The position numbers were made by a program, and so were the translations under genes. From Faecalicatena orotica (GTDB lineage Bacteria; Bacillota; Clostridia; Lachnospirales; Lachnospiraceae): DNA of 64,000 nt. The notes under the pieces were generated by a model. The model was not told the DNA's origin. It did not search any database and was given only the letters and a program-made list of their open reading frames with translations. This document shows, in pieces, positions 13,789 to 21,793 of the stretch. The stretch covers positions 1-64,000 of the forward strand of contig NZ_QGDL01000017.1 in NCBI RefSeq assembly GCF_003149245.1. Reading direction: 5' to 3'. The number at the start of each line of letters is the position of its first letter. Positions within the stretch are counted from its first letter, which is position 1.

Positions 13789-14601
13789 TCAGCTGTTTAT
13801 TTTCACTTCAATTTTGATCAGGCATTGCTCCCGGCTGCCAGTGGTCAGCTCATCCAGCGGATATTCCTCGTAAGCATCTCCGTCCATCTGGAGTCCCTGC
13901 TCCTCAAGAAACGCAAGCAGCGGGCGGTAAAAGGTTTCGCTCATAGCTTCAGGGTACCGGCGGTAAAGCACTGCGTAGGTTCCCACACTTTTCCATGCAT
14001 TGTTATTTTCACTGACCTTGAAGTAGCATCGGGACGGGTTTGGCCAGGGGCTTGACGCCAAACACCGCCGGGGTACCACTGTGCCCACGGGAAAGTTGAT
14101 GTTTATGCCGTGATTCTTAGCATAGGTAAAGGCCGAGATCATATTATCCCCATAAATACCTTCCGTATATATGGTTCCGTCCGTGAGAATGGGGCAGAGG
14201 AAAATTGGCTCCCGTTCTCGTTCCACTAACATGACACGATCCTCCTCACAGGACAGCGCTTCCTCGGTCATGGAACGGCGCAGACGCATAAGCGCCTGAA
14301 TGGACTGCAGTCGTTTTATTTCTTGATCAATATTGGCATCCTTCTCCTGAAAAAATTTAATCATCCGCTCGGGTGACCGCTCGCCAAGGTAGTTTCTGAT
14401 ATCTTCCAGTCCCACGTCGATACTTCGCAGGCCGCTGATGAGGTTGGCCAGTTCAATTTGGCGGAATCCGTAATAGCGATAGCTGTTCTTACCCCGGTAC
14501 TCTGGGGAGAGAAGTCTGATCTTGTCATAAAAGCGCAGCAGCTCTTTGCTGATGCCTGTCAGCCTGGAAAATTCTTTGATGGACATAAAGGAATCTTGCA
14601 T
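13789..14601 (-). CDS. MerR family regulator with effector-binding domain
   Basis: A 270-aa protein. A MerR-type winged helix (about residues 6-75: SIKEFSRLTGISKELLRFYD, then RYYGFRQIELANLISGLRSI) is followed by a coiled dimerisation helix (80-120) and a GyrI-like C-terminal domain (about 130-270). This is the BmrR-type layout of multidrug-sensing activators. AGAGGTG precedes the ATG. It is divergent from the CmpB-like gene and is likely to regulate neighbouring membrane genes; the ligand is unknown. Confidence 0.9.
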   Translation of the reverse strand: MQDSFMSIKEFSRLTGISKELLRFYDKIRLLSPEYRGKNSYRYYGFRQIELANLISGLRSIDVGLEDIRNYLGERSPERMIKFFQEKDANIDQEIKRLQSIQALMRLRRSMTEEALSCEEDRVMLVEREREPIFLCPILTDGTIYTEGIYGDNMISAFTYAKNHGININFPVGTVVPRRCLASSPWPNPSRCYFKVSENNNAWKSVGTYAVLYRRYPEAMSETFYRPLLAFLEEQGLQMDGDAYEEYPLDELTTGSREQCLIKIEVKINS

Positions 14602-14690
14602 TTCTTCACCTCTTCCTTTTGGGAAAAATTTTATAGGTTATTTATAAATCGGTCATTGACATTAGAACGATTATAAGGTTTAGAGTAGCA

Positions 14691-14719
14691 TTGTTGCAAA
14701 AATATTACAAGGTTATAAT
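14691..14719 (+). promoter_or_regulatory. Promoter of the first CmpB-like gene
   Basis: TTGTTG (14691-14696), 17 bp, TATAAT (14714-14719), 21 bases before the start codon. No MarR operator is present here. A MerR site could lie further upstream in the divergent region. Confidence 0.55.
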
Positions 14720-14740
14720 TCCAAGTTCAAGGAGGCCGAT

Positions 14741-15400
14741 ATGAAACAAAAACTGATAGATGCCCATACAAACTATTCCAATATGTTTTGGTTGTTCATG
14801 ATCGGAAATATCCTTGGTGTTATTTTAGAGGGGATTTGGTGCTTCGTCCGGAACGGCCGTTGGGAAACCCATGTTGTTACCATATGGGGGCCGTTTTGTC
14901 TGATTTATGGGGTAGGTGCCGTGGGCGGTTACCTTGCATCAGCCCTGTTATCTGATAAAAAAATACTGACTCAGTTTGCAGTCTTTGCAGCAATTGGTAC
15001 TGTTGTGGAGTACGTCAGCAGTATGCTTCTGGAATACGGACTACACATGCGGGCGTGGGATTACAGCAGGCATTTTGGAAACATCGCAGGACGGGTCAGC
15101 CTGCAGATGGCTCTCATATGGGGGGCGCTGGGCGTTTTGTTTTCGTACTTTCTTGTCCCGCAGCTTCAAAAACTATTTGAGTTGATGCAAGGACGGCTGT
15201 GGAAAACGGCTACAGTCTGTATGACCGTGTTTATGAGCATCAACATAACCCTGACTGCCATATGCCTTGTTCGTTGGAAGAACCGCCATGAGGGAGCTTC
15301 CCCGAGAAACTATATGGAAACATTCATTGATGAATCGTATCCCGATCATACGATGGAAAAGAGGTTTTGTGAGTGGAGTTTTTTAGATGAAGAAAACTGA
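14741..15400 (+). CDS. Putative ABC transporter permease, CmpB family (PF06541-like)
   Basis: A 219-aa protein with about five transmembrane segments. Hallmarks are an N-terminal GNILGVILEGIWC, then TIWGPFCLIYGVGAVGGY, a YSRHFGNIAGRVSLQMALIW segment and an acidic soluble tail. The family is annotated as putative ABC permease, but its real function is not established. AAGGAGG precedes the ATG. A paralogue lies at 18065-18718, so two copies flank the MarR/TetR/patatin operon. Confidence 0.85.
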   Translation: MKQKLIDAHTNYSNMFWLFMIGNILGVILEGIWCFVRNGRWETHVVTIWGPFCLIYGVGAVGGYLASALLSDKKILTQFAVFAAIGTVVEYVSSMLLEYGLHMRAWDYSRHFGNIAGRVSLQMALIWGALGVLFSYFLVPQLQKLFELMQGRLWKTATVCMTVFMSINITLTAICLVRWKNRHEGASPRNYMETFIDESYPDHTMEKRFCEWSFLDEEN

Positions 15401-15454
15401 GACAGGATGAATGGTTATAGCTAATATACGAAACCAACATAACCTAGTTTTCTA

Positions 15455-15483
15455 TTGACATAGTACGAAATCGGACTTATACT
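15455..15483 (+). promoter_or_regulatory. MarR-type operator promoter of the MarR-TetR-patatin operon
   Basis: TTGACA (15455-15460), 17 bp, TATACT (15478-15483). The spacer holds TACGAAATCGGA (15464-15475), the operator motif with one change in the left arm. The arrangement suggests autorepression. Confidence 0.8.
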
Positions 15484-15513
15484 AAGAAATATGAGAGCGG
15501 GAGGTAAAGTGGG

Positions 15514-15993
15514 ATGGAAGAGAAAGATTTGGTATTGGAATTTAATTCTGTATACAGGGAACTGAATGATCTGTATCACGACATTGCATTGAATATAGGG
15601 ATACCAGATAGTGCATTTATTATTTTCTATGCAATATTTAAAATAGGGGATGGCTGCTTGCAGCGGGATATATGTAAGCAGTCTTATACAAATAAGCAAA
15701 CGATTAATTCAACCATACAGAGACTGAAAGCGGATGGATATCTTTTTTTGAAACAAGGAAAGGGACGTGACAAACATATTTATCTGACAGAACGTGGAAC
15801 ACATTTTCTAAGGGAGAAAATCGCCCCTATGGTTATGGCTGAAGAAAAGGCCTTTCTGATGCTTAGTATAGAGGAACAAAAACAATTTTTTTCTATTTTT
15901 TCAAAATATGTAGTATCCTTTCGCAGAAAAGTGGATGAAGCATTTATCGAAAATAAAAATATCCAAGAGCCAGACACAAAGACGCGGAGATGA
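15514..15993 (+). CDS. MarR family transcriptional regulator (first)
   Basis: A 159-aa protein with the MarR fold: an N-terminal dimerisation helix (ELNDLYHDIALNIGIPDSAF), recognition helices (CLQRDICKQSYTNKQTINST) and a beta wing (GRDKHIYLTERGTHFL). GGGAGG precedes the ATG. It heads an operon with the TetR-like and patatin genes. Its promoter carries the shared operator, so it or the second MarR (23815-24249) is the likely binding protein. Confidence 0.92.
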   Translation: MEEKDLVLEFNSVYRELNDLYHDIALNIGIPDSAFIIFYAIFKIGDGCLQRDICKQSYTNKQTINSTIQRLKADGYLFLKQGKGRDKHIYLTERGTHFLREKIAPMVMAEEKAFLMLSIEEQKQFFSIFSKYVVSFRRKVDEAFIENKNIQEPDTKTRR

Positions 15994-16055
15994 TACACAT
16001 GAAAATCGTAGGTTTCGTTTTTTTATAAACATAGTCATTTTAAGGAGGGATACAT

Positions 16056-16679
16056 TTGCCTACAGAAAAATTTATTCACTTGGAGCTTCATAAGAGGAAC
16101 GCAATCCTGAAAGGGGCATGTATGGCGATTGCAGATAGTTCATGTTATTTGCATTCTGGCAGCAAGCTTGCTGCCAGAATGCAAATTTCCGAATCAGACT
16201 TTGATTCGTACTTTTATGATATGCGTGACCTTTTATGCTGCCTGTTATATTATTTGTTTGATCGTGTTCTGGACGATTTTTTGCTTTCTCTTCAGGCGGA
16301 AGGTGGAAATTTTCAGGAGGCATGTATCAGAAATATCCGTGAAATGAAGAAAACGGGAAAATGGGAGCTGTACGCTTCCATATGTGAGAGATTTGTTTAT
16401 GAAACCTACTATCAAAGGCTTGCTGCTTATGCAGCTGAGCGATACTATGAGACAGGAAAAATTACAAAGTTTATAGAAACATGTCACGGAATGCTTGATC
16501 CTGCGAGGTACGGTGCATTAGAACAGGAAAAACTTAAAAAAGGAATGAAGTTTGTTCTGGATATAGTTCTGTACGGACTTGTGACATGTGAGGCGGATGA
16601 CACAGATGAGGAGTGGGAGGCGTTATTATGCCGGGTGCGGTCGATTGGCCAGGGGTTAGAGCGTCTTTCGTCAGAATAG
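16056..16679 (+). CDS. TetR-like regulator containing a 40-bp palindrome
   Basis: A 207-aa protein starting at TTG, seven bases after AGGAGGG. The N-terminal 60 residues have the size and helix pattern of a TetR DNA-binding domain (KRNAILKGACMAIAD, then GSKLAARMQISESDFDSYF). The C-terminal 140 residues are helical, as in ligand-binding domains. Conservation of the HTH is weak. Codons about 31-44 are encoded by a perfect 40-bp palindrome (16147-16186). The gene lies between marR and the patatin gene and presumably shares their transcript. Confidence 0.75.
   Translation: MPTEKFIHLELHKRNAILKGACMAIADSSCYLHSGSKLAARMQISESDFDSYFYDMRDLLCCLLYYLFDRVLDDFLLSLQAEGGNFQEACIRNIREMKKTGKWELYASICERFVYETYYQRLAAYAAERYYETGKITKFIETCHGMLDPARYGALEQEKLKKGMKFVLDIVLYGLVTCEADDTDEEWEALLCRVRSIGQGLERLSSE
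16147..16186. repeat. Perfect 40-bp palindrome inside the TetR-like gene
   Basis: The left arm ATTTGCATTCTGGCAGCAAG (first 20 bases) is followed directly by its exact reverse complement, with HindIII site AAGCTT at the centre and no spacer. The RNA would form a very stable hairpin about 90 bases after the start codon. A role as operator, attenuator or recombination site cannot be told apart from sequence. Confidence 0.95.
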
Positions 16680-16735
16680 GAAGAGGAACGAACCATTTAT
16701 ACTGTGATTCAAGACGAAAGGAGACAGGTATCTTA

Positions 16736-18040
16736 ATGAAGCGTTATGTTCTGGATGATTGTAAGACAGCTTTAGTTTTGGGAGGAGGAGGTTCCCGCGG
16801 TTCTTATGAAATGGGTGTCTGGCAGGCACTACGGGAGATGGATGTTGATATTCATATAGTGACAGGAACATCTATCGGGGCAATCAATGATGCCGCGATT
16901 GCACAAGGTGACTATGATATGGCAGTGCGGCTGTGGAACAGCATTGAAACCAGCAAAGTGATCGATGTCCCCATCAATGAGGATGCTCCTCTGGAACGGA
17001 AGGTAAGGGAAACCTACCAAAATTTTTTGGTCAATTTTTTAAAAAACGGCGGAACCGGAGTGGACTCCTTGAAGGAAACACTTGCGCTTTTTCTAGACGA
17101 ACAGAAGGTAAGAGCTTCTTCTGTGACCTATGGATTGGTTACGATTGAAATGGATTCTAAAATACCCCATGAGTTGTTTATTGCCGATATCCCACAGGGT
17201 AAAATGATTGACTATATTCTGGCAAGTGCTTCTATTTATCCGGCATTTAAGCCCCATTCAATTAATGATGTGCGTTATGTGGATGGCGCATATCACGACA
17301 ATCTGCCTGTTAAAATGGCACTTGATAAAGGTGCAGTAAATGTTATAGCGGTGGATCTGGATGCATTTGGTGTGGTAAATAAAGAGACGCTTAAACTTGC
17401 GAAACGCTCTCTTTATATTAAGAGTTATTGGAACCTTGGTCCAACGCTGGTGTTTGATCACAACACTATTCAACGGAATATCCGGCTTGGCTATCTGGAC
17501 ACCCTGAAAGCTTACGGTGCATATGAGGGATATGCGTACACATTTCTCCCTGGTTTTTGCAAAAAAATCATGCCGCAATTTACAGGCTGTCTGCCTTTGG
17601 AAGATTTTCTGTATAAAAGCGGTGGCGGTATGTTTGACCAATTGTTTCTAAATAGTCTGCATAAAATAATGGAGGAACGAGGGGAGCAGAAAAACCATGA
17701 TTATGAAGCAGCACTTGTCAGTGCCGAACTGGCAGGTGAGATATTTGGGATGAATTGTACGGTTATTTACACATATGAGGTATGGCAGAAACGGCTGCGC
17801 CAGTGTGTTGCCCAAGTACCACTGCCCAATGTGCCCAATATGGCAGAACCAAATCTATTGGATGCTGTAATTGAAAGTGCACAAACGATGGTCAGTAAAC
17901 AGTCGCGTACAAAACAGGCGGCAGTTATGATTAGAGAGATGCTGCGAACAGAAGCGACAATACGTCCGTCTGGCAGTTTGACTATGTCGCCTGAAACCTT
18001 TTTAGCCGGGCTTTTTCTTGCAGTCACAAATGTACTGTAA
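16736..18040 (+). CDS. Patatin-like phospholipase
   Basis: A 434-aa patatin-family serine hydrolase. It has the oxyanion loop GGGGSRGSYEMG (about residues 16-27), the nucleophile elbow GTSIG (Ser about 46) and the catalytic Asp in VDGAYHDN (about 182). Family members cleave acyl chains from phospholipids. The C-terminal 200 residues are less conserved and of unknown role. The ATG at 16736 follows AAAGGAGA. It is the last gene of the MarR operon. With the nearby diacylglycerol glycosyltransferase-like gene it points to membrane-lipid remodelling. Confidence 0.9.
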   Translation: MKRYVLDDCKTALVLGGGGSRGSYEMGVWQALREMDVDIHIVTGTSIGAINDAAIAQGDYDMAVRLWNSIETSKVIDVPINEDAPLERKVRETYQNFLVNFLKNGGTGVDSLKETLALFLDEQKVRASSVTYGLVTIEMDSKIPHELFIADIPQGKMIDYILASASIYPAFKPHSINDVRYVDGAYHDNLPVKMALDKGAVNVIAVDLDAFGVVNKETLKLAKRSLYIKSYWNLGPTLVFDHNTIQRNIRLGYLDTLKAYGAYEGYAYTFLPGFCKKIMPQFTGCLPLEDFLYKSGGGMFDQLFLNSLHKIMEERGEQKNHDYEAALVSAELAGEIFGMNCTVIYTYEVWQKRLRQCVAQVPLPNVPNMAEPNLLDAVIESAQTMVSKQSRTKQAAVMIREMLRTEATIRPSGSLTMSPETFLAGLFLAVTNVL

Positions 18041-18064
18041 GAATAGTTCTCTTGATTTCTTGAT

Positions 18065-18718
18065 TCACTTGTAATCCTTCTTTTGTTCTGCCATTTTGTA
18101 GGGGGAATGCCTCATGCTGGGATAAAGTTTCTGCATCCGTTCATTAGGAAATCTTTGATCCAGCCAGATATCCATCTGTCCGTCTGGTTTGTGCCCGGTC
18201 AGACGTTTTCGCCAACGTCCCACGGCCAGCGCTGAAAGCCATAAGTCATAGGCGAGAAAAACGTTTAAGGCAATGACTGCCGGGGCTTTGACTGGGAATG
18301 GAATCTGGGCAAACAGCCTGAACAGAAAGGGCTGTATGCCCCTTATATAGGCGATACCCAAAAATCCCCAGAAAATCATAAACCGAAGACTGGTACGTCC
18401 TCCCAGCAGGGAAAACCGCTGTCCGCTGTATTCCCAGGAGACTGTACCGTACATGGTTTCCTGTACATAGCTGCAGACTGCCTCAAACAATCCGCCTAAG
18501 ATGGCGGAGCTTAGGAACAGCCCCCATGCATCCGGCAGGCGTGACAACAACGTGGTCATCAGAACAGCGCCTATACCATATATCTGATTGAAAGGTCCAT
18601 ATACCACGCTTTGGCGGCGCATGAGTTTTCCCGTTGTCAGATAACAGTAAATGGTCTCAATGACTACACCGAGAATACTGCCTACAGCAAACAGCAGCAA
18701 AATATCTAGCACTTTCAT
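18065..18718 (-). CDS. Second CmpB-family putative ABC permease
   Basis: A 217-aa paralogue of the protein at 14741-15400 (GSILGVVIETIYC, VVYGPFNQIYGIGAVLMT, FSLLGGRTSLRFMIFWGFLG and a C-terminal soluble tail). Its ATG abuts the stop codon of the glycosyltransferase gene, so the two are coupled in the leftward ABC-exporter operon. Confidence 0.85.
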   Translation of the reverse strand: MKVLDILLLFAVGSILGVVIETIYCYLTTGKLMRRQSVVYGPFNQIYGIGAVLMTTLLSRLPDAWGLFLSSAILGGLFEAVCSYVQETMYGTVSWEYSGQRFSLLGGRTSLRFMIFWGFLGIAYIRGIQPFLFRLFAQIPFPVKAPAVIALNVFLAYDLWLSALAVGRWRKRLTGHKPDGQMDIWLDQRFPNERMQKLYPSMRHSPYKMAEQKKDYK

Positions 18719-19921
18719 CTATTTCACTTCCTCTTTCCACGCATTTAGACTAGCCGGCCTGCACGTAGCAAGGCGCAGGTAAATTGCTTCCATTTGTCTT
18801 GCCAGTCCGGTGGGATGCAGCCCTTTGACGGAATTGGCAGTTGAGGCCTGCATACGGGCCTGACCTACATGACTGCTGTTCCGGAAACGCAGAAGGATAG
18901 CTGAAAATTCTTCTGCGGTGCGGAAAACATAACCATTTACCCCCACTGTCACCTGTCCGGGATTCGCTTCATCCAGCCTCTGTAAAACCGGCAGCCCCAT
19001 AGACATGGCTTCCAGCATGGAGATAGAGTTGACTTCGGAGCGGGAAGCAGTGGCATATAAGTCACTGCAGGCATACACTTCCCGAACAGACTCATGGGGC
19101 ACAGCACCGGTAAAGATGACAGCGCTGCCTGCATTCAGACGCCGTGTCAGCTCCTTCAGTTCAGACAGGGCGGGTCCGTCCCCGATAAGGAGAAGTTTTA
19201 AATGCGCCTCTTTTTGGCGGCATTGTGCGAAAAAGCGGATTAGCACATCCACACTCTTCTCCTGACCAAGCCGTCCGCAGAAGCAGATTACGGTATCATC
19301 GTTTTGAATATTGTAAAATTGACGAAGCATCTTCACAGTGACGGGATCTGTCCTGTCCCGTGAGAACTGCTCCAGTTCCACTGCGTTGGGGATGACCTCA
19401 ATCTCGCGTTTCACGCCGCAGTGGTGCAGAAAATCCCGGGACTTTACAGAGGGACCGATGATGGCATCGGCCTGGCTGGCAAAATAACGCAAATACCGGT
19501 GAATCATCTTACGGACAACTGGCTGGAGAGTGGGAGAGGCAACATAGTGGAGGTAATCATCCCACATGGTATGCAGGGTGTAAATAAACGGAATTTTTAA
19601 TTTCCGGGCAGTCTCCAGACCGGTAGAACCGATGCCAAATTCTGTATGTGTATGGGCAATGTCTGGAGAGAATGCCTGAATCAGCCGCATTCTCTCCAGA
19701 TTGTAGGAAGGGGCCATGCCATATCCGTACAAATCTTTCAACTCCGCGGCGGGGCAGCGCAGTACTCCTTCCTTCATATGGCATACTTCCGCCTTTGGGT
19801 CCGCCGTGACCACCAAAACCTGGTGGCCCAGAGCCTCCATTCCCTCCTTTAAGGTTTTTACGTGGGTCGCCACACCGTTGATCTGGGGGAGGTACGTTTC
19901 GCTGAATAAGGCAATTCTCAT
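18719..19921 (-). CDS. GT4 glycosyltransferase, diacylglycerol glucosyltransferase-like
   Basis: About 400 aa, GT-B fold. The N-terminal acceptor domain starts MRIALFSETYLPQINGVATH, with the HTHTEFGIG and LHTMWDDYLHY segments. The donor domain has FCGRLGQEKS and the EX7E motif in SEVNSISMLEAMSMG. This set fits 1,2-diacylglycerol 3-glucosyltransferases, which make glycolipid for the membrane or lipoteichoic acid anchor. The ATG at 19921 is preferred by homology; one at 19930 is also possible. It lies between the ABC exporter and CmpB genes in one operon. Confidence 0.85.
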   Translation of the reverse strand: MRIALFSETYLPQINGVATHVKTLKEGMEALGHQVLVVTADPKAEVCHMKEGVLRCPAAELKDLYGYGMAPSYNLERMRLIQAFSPDIAHTHTEFGIGSTGLETARKLKIPFIYTLHTMWDDYLHYVASPTLQPVVRKMIHRYLRYFASQADAIIGPSVKSRDFLHHCGVKREIEVIPNAVELEQFSRDRTDPVTVKMLRQFYNIQNDDTVICFCGRLGQEKSVDVLIRFFAQCRQKEAHLKLLLIGDGPALSELKELTRRLNAGSAVIFTGAVPHESVREVYACSDLYATASRSEVNSISMLEAMSMGLPVLQRLDEANPGQVTVGVNGYVFRTAEEFSAILLRFRNSSHVGQARMQASTANSVKGLHPTGLARQMEAIYLRLATCRPASLNAWKEEVK

Positions 19922-19957
19922 TTTCATCATCCTTTCTGAATATATCCGATTCCTGTC

Positions 19958-21793
19958 TTAAGCAACCTCAAACTGGCTGTTATAAAGCTCCGCATAAAAT
20001 CCGCCTTTTTCCATCAGTTCCATATGACTGCCGCTTTCAATAATATCACCGTCTTTTAACACTAAGATGATATCAGCGTTTTTGATAGTAGACAGCCGGT
20101 GGGCGATGACGAACGAGGTACGGCCCTGCATCAGCTTATCCATGGCATTCTGAATCAGAGCTTCTGTTCTGGTATCAATGGAGCTGGTGGCTTCATCTAA
20201 AATCAGCATAGGGGCATTATCAATCATGGCCCGGGCAATAGTAATCTGTTGGCGCTGGCCTGCCGAAAGGCTGATTTTATCGTTGATTACTGTGTCATAC
20301 CCTTTTGGAAGAGTCCGGATGAAATGGTGAAGCCCTACGGCCTTACATGCCTGTTTGAGCATTTCATCGGTCACATCCTGCTTGTTATACACGATATTTT
20401 CCCGGATGGTTCCTTCAAAGAGCCAAGTGTCCTGTAATACCATGCAGAAGAGGGAATGGACCTGCTCCCTTGTCATCTGGCTGATTGGAACGCCGTCAAT
20501 CAGGATTTCTCCACTGTTTATTTCATTGAAACGCATCAGCAGATTGACTAAAGTCGTTTTCCCTGCGCCGGTGGGGCCTACAATGGCAATCTTTTGTCCG
20601 GGACGGGCTTTAGCAGAAAAATTATGGATGATAATCTTATCAGTGCCCTCATAACCAAATTTTACGTTCCTGAACTCCACATGTCCGGTAACGGTCTGAG
20701 GCTTTATATTCTTATGACTTTCGTCTGCCATTTCCTCTGCATCCAGAAACTCAAAGACACGTTCACCGGCAGCAACCGCCATCTGCAGCCCCTGTGCCAG
20801 CTGGGCAATCTGTGTGAGCGGCTGGGTGAAATAGCGCACATACACCAAAAACGCTACGATTACTCCAAAGGAGATATGGCCTTTCAGAGCTAAAGCGGCG
20901 CCCACCACAATAACTGCCACATAACCCAGATTATCGACAAAGGTCATGACGGGCATCATCAGCCCGGAGAGAAATTGGGCCATATAAGTGCTCTTGTTTA
21001 GCTTTTTATTAAGACTCTTGAATGGCTCATACATCTGCTGTTCCGCGTTGTAGGCTTTCACAATGGTGTGTCCGGTATAGGTTTCTTCGATGTGACCGTT
21101 AATTTTTCCCAGATATTTCTGCTGGTTGTCAAAATGTTTCTGGGATTTACTCATGATGAGCATCATCACTAAAAAGCCAAGGATGACTGAAGCAATGGCT
21201 GTGACAGTCATGACCCAATTGGTTTTAAACATCATAATCAGGGAACCTGCCAGCATAGTGGCAGATGACACAAGGGTAGTCAGACTGTTGTTCAGGTTCT
21301 GTCCCAGAGAGTCTACATCATTGGTGATGCGGGAAAGGATATCCCCGGTGGTGTTTTTATGGTAAAACCACATGGGCAGACGGTTGATTTTCTGGCTGAT
21401 ATCTGTACGCATTTTCTGGGAGATTCTCTGGGTGACTGTTGCCATGATCCATCCCTGTATGGTGTTTAAGATTGTACTCAACAGATAAAGAACAACCAGA
21501 AGAATCCCGATTTTGGCAATGCCGGACATATCAAGGTTTGTCATAATACCATCGGTTATGAGATTGGTCATATCCTTGAGTTTTTCAGGGCTGACAAGAG
21601 CAATTACAGTTCCTGCAATCGCAGTGGTCACTGCCATAATGATGATGGCTATATACTTTTTGGAATAGGAGAGCAGGGCCTTTACTGTTTTTTTGGTATC
21701 CTTTGCTTTTGGGACGGTTCCTCCCAGTCCAGAAAAATCAGAGACTTCCATCTCCGGTGCAGCCTGGTTTTCCGTAATTTTATCATTATTCAT
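19958..21793 (-). CDS. ABC exporter, half-transporter with catalytic Walker B
   Basis: A 611-aa type IV ABC exporter. An N-terminal extension of about 40 residues is followed by six transmembrane helices (about 45-330) and an NBD (about 370-605). The NBD has Walker A GPTGAGKTT, Walker B LILDEATSS with the catalytic Glu, H-loop IAHRLS and a non-canonical signature LSAGQRQQ. The start overlaps the upstream exporter gene by 8 bases. It forms a heterodimer with that protein, probably for a drug or lipid. Confidence 0.92.
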   Translation of the reverse strand: MNNDKITENQAAPEMEVSDFSGLGGTVPKAKDTKKTVKALLSYSKKYIAIIIMAVTTAIAGTVIALVSPEKLKDMTNLITDGIMTNLDMSGIAKIGILLVVLYLLSTILNTIQGWIMATVTQRISQKMRTDISQKINRLPMWFYHKNTTGDILSRITNDVDSLGQNLNNSLTTLVSSATMLAGSLIMMFKTNWVMTVTAIASVILGFLVMMLIMSKSQKHFDNQQKYLGKINGHIEETYTGHTIVKAYNAEQQMYEPFKSLNKKLNKSTYMAQFLSGLMMPVMTFVDNLGYVAVIVVGAALALKGHISFGVIVAFLVYVRYFTQPLTQIAQLAQGLQMAVAAGERVFEFLDAEEMADESHKNIKPQTVTGHVEFRNVKFGYEGTDKIIIHNFSAKARPGQKIAIVGPTGAGKTTLVNLLMRFNEINSGEILIDGVPISQMTREQVHSLFCMVLQDTWLFEGTIRENIVYNKQDVTDEMLKQACKAVGLHHFIRTLPKGYDTVINDKISLSAGQRQQITIARAMIDNAPMLILDEATSSIDTRTEALIQNAMDKLMQGRTSFVIAHRLSTIKNADIILVLKDGDIIESGSHMELMEKGGFYAELYNSQFEVA

